Below, one piece after another: positions 56,899-64,000 of a DNA stretch of 64,000 bases; position 1 is the stretch's first letter, and each line of letters begins with the position of its first letter. The position numbers and the translations under genes were made by a program. The notes below the pieces were generated by a model, which ran no database searches, was not told the DNA's origin, and saw only the letters and a list, made by a program, of their open reading frames with translations. Origin of the DNA: Paulinella micropora (taxonomy: Eukaryota > Cercozoa > Imbricatea > Euglyphida). The DNA lies in assembly GCA_009731375.1 (NCBI GenBank), contig BJOX01000163.1, positions 490,457 through 554,456 of the forward strand, written 5' to 3'.

Positions 56899-57843
56899 CT
56901 AGCGGCCCTGCCAGGCCGCGGCGTCGCGCCGGGCGCGGACCGCGTACGACACGGCCAGGGCCAGCCACCACCCGAGTACGAGCAACCCGTGCGTGCAGAG
57001 GACAGCCGCCCACCACCGCCGCTGGCCGCGGTCGTAGCCCCCGGAGCACTGCCGCGGCGAGCAGCGGCGCTGCGCGGCGCCGGCCCGGGCGCCGCGGTGG
57101 CCGAGCAGTGACTGGCGGTCCTGGCCGTCGTCCGGCCGCTGGCGTCCGCCCAGGGCTAGGTCCACGGCCCAGATCACGACCCACGCCATGGCCGACGCCG
57201 TGAGCCCCACCGTGAGGCCCAGCAGCAGCCCCCCCCCGCCACTGCCGCGGGCCGCGGAAGCCGAACAAGAAGAGGGAGCCGGTGCGCGCGGTGTCGGGCC
57301 ACGCGTCCGGCGCGGCCGGCAGCGGCGGCAGCACGTAGAAGCACTCGTCGCGGCTCAGGTTGAAGAGGAGCGCCAGGTCCCCCGGCTCCAGCCCCGGCGG
57401 CAGCGAGTAGTACAGGTCCAGCAGGTGCTGCAGCCGCTGCAGTTCGTCGTACATGGCCCGTGTCGTGTTGTCCATGCCCGTGCGCAGCGCGGCGCGCAGC
57501 TGCGGCAGCTTTTGCACCAGCTCCAGGCCCTCGTCGTACAGGCCGCCGAGCTCGGCCTGCAGCAGGCGCAGGGCGCTCTGGCGGCGAATGAGCTCGGCGG
57601 ACCGGTTGGCGGCCTGGGCTAGCAAGACAGCGTACTCGTCGCCCCAGTCGTCCGCTTGGTCGACGATCTGCTGGGCCGAGCGGTTCGCGGTCAGCTGCAC
57701 GCCGGAGAAGTACGTGAGCGCCCGCTGGACCGACACGTCCGCCAGGCTGTAGGCCTGCAGCGAGTCTCGTGCGGCCGCGTCGAGCTCCGCGGGGTCGATG
57801 AGCTCGTTCCACCTAGTACACCGGGGGGGGGGGGGGGCGCCAA
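56899..57843 (-). pseudogene. Virus-like membrane glycoprotein, 5' end lost in gap
   Basis: Coding enters from the gap side (RWNELIDPAELDAAARDSL). A long helical, heptad-like ectodomain of about 190 residues carries four N-glycosylation sequons (NRS twice, NTT, NLS). A frameshift at a C9 run (57227-57235 area) leads into two hydrophobic segments (LTASAMAWVVIWAVDLALG and LLVLGWWLALAVSYAV) and a short basic tail. The layout, coiled ectodomain then transmembrane, is typical of viral envelope or surface proteins. No family is named. The frame break sits in a homopolymer, so it may be a sequencing error. Confidence 0.6.
57823..57841. repeat. Poly(G)-CGCC tract, copy 3
   Basis: G15 then CGCC and AAA, ending at the gap 57845-58069. 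Another G run (58070-58082) resumes after the gap. Confidence 0.75.
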
Positions 57844-57844
57844 A

Positions 57845-58069
57845 NNNNNNNNNNNNNNNNNNNNNNNNNNNNNNNNNNNNNNNNNNNNNNNNNNNNNNNN
57901 NNNNNNNNNNNNNNNNNNNNNNNNNNNNNNNNNNNNNNNNNNNNNNNNNNNNNNNNNNNNNNNNNNNNNNNNNNNNNNNNNNNNNNNNNNNNNNNNNNNN
58001 NNNNNNNNNNNNNNNNNNNNNNNNNNNNNNNNNNNNNNNNNNNNNNNNNNNNNNNNNNNNNNNNNNNNN
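57845..58069. other. Assembly gap (225 N)
   Basis: G homopolymers on both sides. Confidence 0.97.
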
Positions 58070-58082
58070 GGGGGGGGGGGGG

Positions 58083-58357
58083 TTGGATCGCACACAAAAG
58101 CTTTTAAGGGTTTCCGATGTTTTGAGGGGAGCGATCCCCGCCCCTTTTTCCCGGGCACTGGTGGTGATTCGGTCGAAAAGGCAGTAGTGCTGGTAAGACA
58201 GGCAGCACCCGTGAGGGGGCAAGACTCGGAAAAGTGCAGGAGGGGACACAAGAAACTCGACCAGGGCTGCGACAACAGATTTTAATGAGAGACAGTTTTT
58301 TTAATGTACCATGATAAGTAATGAATATTTTTTGGGCTTTTCCTGCGAGCATTTCTT
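58083..58357. other. Spacer after the helicase remnant
   Basis: No gene recognised. T-rich stretch near 58285-58340. Confidence 0.5.
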
Positions 58358-59704
58358 TTAGCGCGTGTAATTGCCCACAGGGGGCTGGGTCGCGAGGGTG
58401 CAAGCCTCTGCTATGCCAAAGGCTGTCTGCCCTTGAAACGTGTCGGGTGCGATTTCGTATGCAGAGAAAGTTTTATTTCCTTTTCTAAAATTCCCGTCGG
58501 GTCGAGCTGGGTTTTTGGTTCGCACTAGTTTGCATGGGAGTAGCAGCGGCATGACAAGCTAGCAGAGAGGGCTGCCTGCAAAGACAGCACCTTGCTTTCG
58601 TCTTCGAGGACTGCTAGCACGTGTGCGCTTGGGTGCCACTTTTCCCGCGCCACGCGACAGCCTGCGCGGAGTGCGCGCAGGGACTGAGTGAGCTGCTTGC
58701 CGTCGATTTCCCAGGTTTCGAACTGCAGATCCTGATGGTCTTTGTGGAGGCTGCACTTGAGGGCGTTTAGGAAGGAGGCTACTGCTGCTAGGGCGGGAAG
58801 CTTGACTTTTTGGCCATCAAACAGGGACACGAAACGCCCTGATAATAAAACAGAATGCGTATACCCGGGAACTTGGCCTCCAGAAAGCGCTTCAGCGCCG
58901 AGCCCTGGCGTTTGCTGCCCAATGGCAGGGCCATATGTTGGCCTCGGGCCAGCGTAGCAGCAGCGCGCGCTTAAAGCTGGTGTGGCTGCGGTGCAAGAAG
59001 CAGCGGCAGTACATGTGCGCGGTGTATGTACTCCAAAAATGGATCGTGTTTTTAGGTGTTGCCTCGCCCCCGCCGAGTGCCAGCTCCGCGGCAGGCCCCG
59101 TGTTCAGCAGGGTCTGCAGGACCTAAACGCTTTTCTGGCTGAGAAAGGCGTCCATGGCCAGCACACACTTGCTTCTTCGTAGCAAGTAAGCAAAAATTTG
59201 GGCGTTCTTCTGATTGATGTTGCCCTTGCACAGCCCAGCTGTGACATTGAACAGAGTCGATTCACTTTCATCTAACACTACCAAGTCAAATGGGTATTTG
59301 CCCGATAGGTGATTCAGGCTTTCATACTGATACACACAGAAGTCGGGGTCACCACCTTCTCGCGTTGCGCGCTGGTCTTGGTAAAACTCGATTGAAAATC
59401 CGTGTGTCTCTAGCTCTTGTTGCAGGCGCCGGTGGTCAAAGGCGATTCCGGGGCCGATTACGAGCATGCGGAACGAGCCGTTGGCCCCTCGTAATTCGGC
59501 AAGCGTTGCCATTTCCTCGTCTGTAAAAATCCCATTGGGGTTGATCCCCTTGATTGCCAACAGTAACTGGATAAACGCCTCCGTCTTGCCACAGCCCATC
59601 ATTGCCCTGAGAAAGACGAGGCGGGCCTTCTTCGGGAGTGCCAGCTTTCAGACCCACCGGTCATTGTACTTATGTTCATTTTGTGGTAGAGCTGCCCCCC
59701 ACAT
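58358..59704 (-). pseudogene. Origin-binding-protein (UL9-like) superfamily 2 helicase, dead copy
   Basis: The probable start is ATG 59704 (MWGAALPQNEHKYNDRWV). An in-frame TGA lies at 59648-59650. Next come Walker A (FLRAMMGCGKTEAF), FRMLVIGPGIAFDHRRL, DFCVYQYESLNHL, Walker B (FDLVVLDESESTLFN) and CVLAMDAFLSQK. This series is characteristic of the herpesvirus UL9/origin-binding helicase group (Herpes_ori_bp). A TAG at 59123-59125 follows. The same frame continues to FKRALLLRWPEAN near 58950, then shifts to LKRFLEAKFPGIRILFYY and again near 58845 to RFVSLFDGQKV, the later helicase motifs. 58552-58358 may be its C-terminal end in another frame. Two stops and at least two shifts make this a clear pseudogene. 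Its origin-melting role would pair with the adjacent primase. Confidence 0.83.
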
Positions 59705-59899
59705 ACAATTGCTCTGCACCAAAATACTCTAGGTGTTCGGGTAGCGTGTGCTATCTGCTGCGCCCTGGCGATGGTAGGTAGTTCTGGCGCGCGGCAGAGC
59801 GTGCGCCCCGCAGCCCGTCGCGCGCGGCGCCTCTGCCCGCCCCTGGCGCGGCGGGCAAAGGCGCCGCGCGCCCTAGACGGGGCAGAGCTGCTGCTGCTG

Positions 59900-59967
<68 letters not shown>

Positions 59968-62165
59968 GCTGCTGCTGCTGGTACTGCTGCTGTTGTTGTG
60001 TTCGGCCAGACGCCGGCGCTTGTGCGGGGGGCTGCGAGCAGGCTTCCCCTTGGCAGTAGGCTCCCCCGCGGTGGCGGGCTGGGCCTTTTTGCGCTCTGTG
60101 CATAAGGAACAGACCTGCAGCCACCACGCTTGTAGATCCATGACGATGCGGAGCTGGCCGCCCGTGCCCTCCTCGGGGCAATCTGGGCAGGGTACTAAGA
60201 ATTCGTCCGTGCGGTGGTATCGCACAGACGGTGCGGCGCGGCCCTTGGCCTTGCTTTCTTGCTTTTCGTCGTCGTCATTCGGGGTGTCCCCGTCTTCTTT
60301 GTCGGAGGAGGATTCTCCTCCCTCGGAGGATGGGGGCTCCGAGTTTTCTGCTGTTACCCCCTGTGCCCGCCGCCGCTTGGGCCGCCGCTTGGGCCGGCGC
60401 GACCCGGAGACCACCACCTGTTGCAGCCTCGACGTGACGGCTGCGGGCCAGCCGGCCTCCTCCAAAAAGCGCTGAAGCTCGCTGAAGCGCGAAGAAACCA
60501 GGTGGGGCAGGAGCTCTTGGACGAGCGCAGTGCGCTCGGTGTCCGTGAGCTCACGCGCCCCCCTTCCGGCCCGCGGCAGCGGGCTGGGCCCTTGTCCTTG
60601 TTCTTTGCTTCGAAGATGGGTCGTTCGTCCCCTTCGTCGTCGTCGTCGACGTCGCTCGTGGCGTTTTCGGCATGGGGCGCGTGCCTTCCCAGACGGCTGG
60701 CCCACGGGGCGGGGGGGAGGTGCAGGCGCAGGCGCGCCGACGGATGTGCCGGTCCAGGGTTCGAACAGATTTCTCACTAGGGTCGATTTCGAGCGTTCGT
60801 GGACGGCGCGGCAACGCGTGCAGTGACAACCGTAGAAGACGTTGCCTCCGGCGCCCATAAACATGTATGCATTGTTGCTCTTATGACACATGGATGTATC
60901 GGTCATAAGAGTAGTGATGCTATCACTAGCCTCCTCCTCGTCGTCCACGGGCTGGTTCTGTTGTCTTGCGTGGCGTCTTTGACGGCGTGCCTCGTGAACG
61001 AGGCACAGGCGCCCGCGCGGGTCGCGTGCCGTGCGCGCGACAAAGAAGAGAGACCCCGACTTTCTGTCCTGCTCCAAGGACAGGGTGGACGTTCTGTCGC
61101 CCCAGCCCTTGAGGATGAGGTCCAGTTTGCTGAGGATGGCGCGTTGGTGGTCGGAGATGACGGCCGGCGGCGTGGCGCGGGCCAGCCCGCCTTCACGGAC
61201 TGGGCGCGCCCCGCCGCGGGCGGTTCGGCGCCCCGCCGCCTGCCTCCCGCCCAAGGGGAGCACGGTGACGGTGGCGGGACCGCGCGGAGAGTGGCTTGGG
61301 CAGTGTTTGATAAAGTCGTCGTAGCTCGGCAGAGGGAGAGGAGTGGCTCCCGCTCGCGTGAGGTCTTGTATCTTCTGAGATCCCGGGATTTGCAGCAGCG
61401 CCTGAGCAAATAGACGCTCGGGTCGATGATGGTGCCGCTGTTTTTGGTGTGTTTGTAGAGCGGCGAGGAGGCGTCGAAGCGGAGCCTGGAAGCCACGAGG
61501 CGCCCCAGCTCGAGCGGGGCCGGGGCGGGCAGCTCGGGCGGGGCCGGAGCGGGGTCCTGGACCTTGAGCAGCCACTGCTGGACAAAGTCGCCTGCGTCGT
61601 GCACCGACTGGAAGACGACGTTGGGGAAGGCGACGTGGAACGAGTTTTTTTACCAGCAGCCCGGGTTTCCTGCGTCCGGGGGGCACGCGCGCCCGAAGTC
61701 GTGGCTGTGCATGTCGTCGGCGGCCGACGCCGCGAGCCCCAGCCCGGCCAGAGCGAGGCCTACGGAGTCTCGGAGTGCGTGCAGGCGCTGCTGGGGCTCT
61801 GCGTTGGGCCCGGTACCCTGCGAATACCATTCTAGGTCCAGGTAGAGTGCGCACGAGTCGGTGATGATAACAAAGAAGCTCCGCTCCATCTCGTTGAAGC
61901 AGCTGTAAATTTCGCGATAAAAGGTTTGGGCGTCGGGGCAGGAGCCAAACAGGTGGCGCTCGGCGGGCGCCTTGCCCTGCGAGTCGGGGCCGGGGGGCAA
62001 GTTCAGTTTATAGAAAAAGATGTGCTGCAGCTCTTTGCCCTTGGCAAAGCAGGCTTCTCCTGGGAACGAGCCCTTGCCGCTCGTTTCGAAGAGTTGGATT
62101 GGTTTGGGCAGATTGCGCGTGATCGTGACGACGCAAGGCGGTCGCCTTGCTCCATGGGCAGACAT
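59599..62165 (-). pseudogene. PrimPol-type primase with UL52-like Cys/His region
   Basis: ATG 62165 (MSAHGARRPPCVVTIT). Archaeo-eukaryotic primase motif I is CALYLDLEWYSQG (Asp, Glu). Motif II is KNSFHVAF (Ser, His), directly after an in-frame TAA at 61650-61652. Motif III begins GTIIDPSVYL (Asp), with a frameshift near 61410 leading to QALLQIPGSQKI. Downstream, SMCHKSNNAYMFMGAGGNVF then YGCHCTRC near 60800-60880 is the Cys/His zinc-binding pattern of UL52/PrimPol C-termini. The rest is basic, Ser-rich and low-complexity, including a poly-Ser run. The enzyme would make primers for viral DNA synthesis. Its 3' end overlaps the helicase start by about 100 bp, suggesting co-expression or an original fusion. 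Confidence 0.83.
59892..59985. repeat. CTA/CTG trinucleotide run in the primase gene
   Basis: About 24 CTA units bordered by CTG units, encoding poly-Ser on the minus strand (poly-Leu in the opposite shadow frame). Confidence 0.92.
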
Positions 62166-62323
62166 TGGGGGAGCTGTTCTCCCTCACTTTTGCGCGGTCC
62201 GCACCCCTGCCCCTCGCTTCGTGTCGGCGCCCTCGTGGCAGAATGCTCGCGTCCTTTTTGTTTTTGTGTTAGTTATGTATAAGCCGTAAGGCACCCCCTC
62301 CCGCGCCCCCCCCCCCCCCCCCC

Positions 62324-62496
62324 NNNNNNNNNNNNNNNNNNNNNNNNNNNNNNNNNNNNNNNNNNNNNNNNNNNNNNNNNNNNNNNNNNNNNNNNNNNNN
62401 NNNNNNNNNNNNNNNNNNNNNNNNNNNNNNNNNNNNNNNNNNNNNNNNNNNNNNNNNNNNNNNNNNNNNNNNNNNNNNNNNNNNNNNNNNNNNNNN
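62324..62496. other. Assembly gap (173 N)
   Basis: Between divergent primase and helicase-paralogue genes, with a C run on the left and G34 on the right. Confidence 0.97.
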
Positions 62497-62534
<38 letters not shown>

Positions 62535-62542
62535 CCCCCCCA
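62497..62542. repeat. Poly(G)-CG-poly(C) palindrome, copy 4
   Basis: G34 then CG and C8-10, in the divergent promoter region of the primase and second helicase-like gene. Confidence 0.8.
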
Positions 62543-62573
62543 CGCACACGGCGGTTCCCCTGTGTGCCGGGGG

Positions 62574-63278
62574 ATGTTCCAGAAAAGCGAGGAAATGAGC
62601 AGCGGCGCCCAACATTCTCTCAAACGCGCGCGCGAGCGGGGGCAAGAGGAGGCGCAAGAGAAGGAGGAGGAGTTGAAGATCCCGTCCTTCACCCGTGGCA
62701 ACGATCGCTACGTGAAGCCTTACCTGCTGAGCAAGGCCACGCGGCTGTCGCTTGTGCGCAGCGCCTGGGGCACGGGGAAGAAGTATGCGCTGGCAAACCT
62801 GCTTTTAGCTCTGCAGGGTGTCGATTGCGAGACGGTTCGGGCGGCCTACAGCGTCAAGGAGCAGCGGGCGCTGCAGGGGCTCTTTAAAACGCCCCTGTGC
62901 GTCCTCGTAATCAGCTCGGGGCGGACGGGGAACGTGATGTATGCTCGCCTACGGAAACACCTGGAGCCTCACCGCGTGCAGGTGAAAAAGTGTGGAGCGG
63001 CGACGAGGCGGAGTGACAAGCTTTGTTCAGAGATTAACAATCTGCACCAGCTGCTGGGGGAGGACGTTGCCCCCTTCCAGCTGGTAGTTTTGAACGAGAG
63101 CGAGGAATTGCTCAGCAGCATGTTTATGGATGAGTGTGTTCGACACCCGCGGTGGAATCAGAACAGGAAGGCGGTCGAGCGCGTGCTGCGTGCCTCGCAG
63201 GCCATAATTTGCTGGGACCCCTTTCTTGGCAGAAAGACCGAGGATGTTATACAAGCTCTTCTTTCTGTTGAGGGGTGA
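62574..63278 (+). CDS. Short OBP-type helicase paralogue with altered ATPase motifs
   Basis: ATG 62574 (MFQKSEEMSSGAQHSLKR; a GTG 12 bp upstream is less likely) to TGA 63278, about 234 codons, uninterrupted. It aligns block by block with the dead helicase at 58.4-59.7 kb: GNDRYVKPYLLSKATRLSLV with YNDRWV..KLALPKKARLVF; SAWGTGKKYALANLLLALQG with MMGCGKTEAFIQLLLAIKG; QLVVLNESEELL with DLVVLDESESTL; IICWDPFLGRKT with VLAMDAFLSQK. The Walker A Thr is Lys (GTGKK) and the Walker B Asp is Asn, so ATP hydrolysis is probably lost or weak. It stops before the second helicase lobe. It could be an origin-binding or regulatory relic kept open. Confidence 0.7.
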   Translation: MFQKSEEMSSGAQHSLKRARERGQEEAQEKEEELKIPSFTRGNDRYVKPYLLSKATRLSLVRSAWGTGKKYALANLLLALQGVDCETVRAAYSVKEQRALQGLFKTPLCVLVISSGRTGNVMYARLRKHLEPHRVQVKKCGAATRRSDKLCSEINNLHQLLGEDVAPFQLVVLNESEELLSSMFMDECVRHPRWNQNRKAVERVLRASQAIICWDPFLGRKTEDVIQALLSVEG

Positions 63279-63548
63279 GCCCCGCTGATTTTTTGCGGAC
63301 TGCTCTGGAAGTTAATTTCAAAGTATAGTTTAATAAAACCCCCCTCCCCCTCCAACTTTTATCTGCACTGTTCCGGTCGGTGAGAACGCAACATGGCTAG
63401 TTAGGGCGCGTCCGTTGTCTCACAAGAGTAAGAAAAGCAAAGCCACGTAAAACCCCATACCGACAGGGAAAAAGAAGGCAGATAGCACGCCTGGAACGGC
63501 CAGAGCTCGAGCCCGCTGCTGTGGTGCCCGCTGCAGGAGCCCAGGCTA
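63279..63548. other. Spacer after the helicase paralogue
   Basis: Contains AATAAAA at 63331-63337 (possible polyadenylation signal) and a C-rich stretch. No gene seen. Confidence 0.5.
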
Positions 63549-63921
63549 ACTGCCCGTTCCCAGACCAAGGTAGCCAAGGTGGGGGACAAGCGCGTGGCGC
63601 CGCCTGTGTCTACGGCCAGCTACGCCCTGCTCGAGGGGCTTTGATACCGACAGCGACAAGCAGGACTTCGTTGCCTTTGGCTCGATGAAGGGGGTAACTA
63701 GAGTGGCCCATTGCAAAGGACGACTGTACTTAACAGGCACCACAGTGGGCGGCGTGGTCGTAATGTGGGCTCTGACCCGCCAGAGCAAGAGTTGGGTCTT
63801 GGTAGCTGACACCCTGAACCGTAAGGCTGTAGAGTGGGGGGTCAGGCATGGTTCAAGGTTCATGAGCTATCCCCTTGTGCACCTTGAACTATCCCGAATA
63901 ATTAGTGGAGCCGAGAGGGAA
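63549..63921 (+). pseudogene. Possible virus-like gene fragment
   Basis: Two frames give ordinary protein-like sequence: TARSQTKVAKVGDKRVAPPV at 63552-63640 and, after a probable one-base shift near 63643, FDTDSDKQDFVAFGSMKGVT then KGRLYLTGTTVGGVVVMWAL to about 63900. The beta-rich character (TRVAHCKGRLYLTGTT) suggests a compact domain, but no family is recognised. No clear start. The right flank to 64000 shows nothing further. Confidence 0.35.
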
Positions 63922-64000
63922 AAAAGTTTTATTTATTTTTCTCGTCGGTACAGTGAAGCCATCCAAACGCGTGCGTTGTTCGTTGTCGTGTTAGCAATTT

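Larger units (their letters stand above)
36085..64000. other. Endogenous large dsDNA virus-like block
   Basis: Gene density and GC content jump here compared with 23-36 kb. Genes lie on both strands with short spacers, are intronless as far as can be seen, and include a DNA-virus replication module (PrimPol and OBP-type helicases). They also include an HNH nuclease, a nicotinamidase, a sugar transferase and a membrane glycoprotein. Nearly every spacer contains a G or C homopolymer. Many genes are broken. Left boundary: between the satellite (35.7 kb) and 36.6 kb. The right boundary lies outside the window. No capsid, packaging ATPase or polymerase gene was recognised, so the call rests on the replication genes and architecture. 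Confidence 0.72.

Noticed and set aside
58358-62165. Alternative genetic code to explain in-frame stops
   Set aside because: TAA, TAG and TGA all occur, and frameshifts are present too; decay explains it better.
36085-64000. Assignment to Herpesvirales on the strength of UL9- and UL52-like motifs
   Set aside because: OBP-type helicases and PrimPol/UL52-like primases also occur in giant DNA viruses and mirusvirus-like genomes; no herpes capsid, terminase or polymerase was seen.

Overview
This is a eukaryotic genomic window. The evidence is an initiator-type tRNA-Met with the eukaryotic T-loop, a C2H2 zinc-finger gene split by a GT-AG intron, three classes of retroelement (copia, gypsy, tyrosine-recombinase), a roughly 152-bp satellite and abundant microsatellites. 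The species cannot be fixed from the sequence. A unicellular marine-type protist (for example a stramenopile or rhizarian) is plausible, but that is inference. The sequence is a draft scaffold with eleven N gaps, and nearly all of them abut long C, G or T homopolymers. Layout: 1-2.2 kb is non-coding and contains a 13-bp minisatellite. 2.17-9.71 kb is a Ty1/copia element with both LTRs and a TTAAT target duplication; its ORFs are broken. 9.7-23.1 kb is a decayed, unusually long Ty3/gypsy element on the minus strand, followed by a minus-strand remnant of a copia-like gag. 23.4-36 kb is repeat-rich and gene-poor. It holds the initiator tRNA, tetranucleotide arrays, a dispersed repeat cluster with a Tc1/mariner-like transposase scrap, the zinc-finger gene (31.4-32.5 kb) and the satellite (34.4-35.7 kb). 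From about 36 kb to the right edge the character changes to tightly packed, GC-rich genes on both strands, separated by long G:C homopolymer spacers. I read this as an endogenised large dsDNA virus. It carries an HNH endonuclease; a nicotinamidase-like enzyme with a long C-terminal extension; a sugar-transferase-like protein; a glycosylated coiled ectodomain followed by two membrane segments; a proline-rich protein with an internally repeated domain; an archaeo-eukaryotic PrimPol with a UL52-like Cys/His region; and two related origin-binding-protein-type helicases flanking that primase. One helicase is riddled with stops. The other is short and open but has altered Walker A and B residues. 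A tyrosine-recombinase retroelement (Ngaro/DIRS type, split direct repeats) sits inside one viral gene. The same gene sequence resumes after a gap with a repeat of the flank, as if the assembly joined an occupied and an empty copy. Working together: PrimPol and helicase would form the viral replication initiation module. The nicotinamidase would feed NAD salvage. The glycosyltransferase and membrane protein point to an enveloped or surface-glycosylated particle. Three different in-frame stop codons in the replication genes, several frameshifts and a 14-bp tandem duplication show that at least part of this virus is a fossil. Some frameshifts fall in homopolymers and may be sequencing errors. 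No major capsid protein, terminase/packaging ATPase or DNA polymerase was recognised in the window, so the lineage (Nucleocytoviricota, Mirusviricota or herpes-like) stays open.
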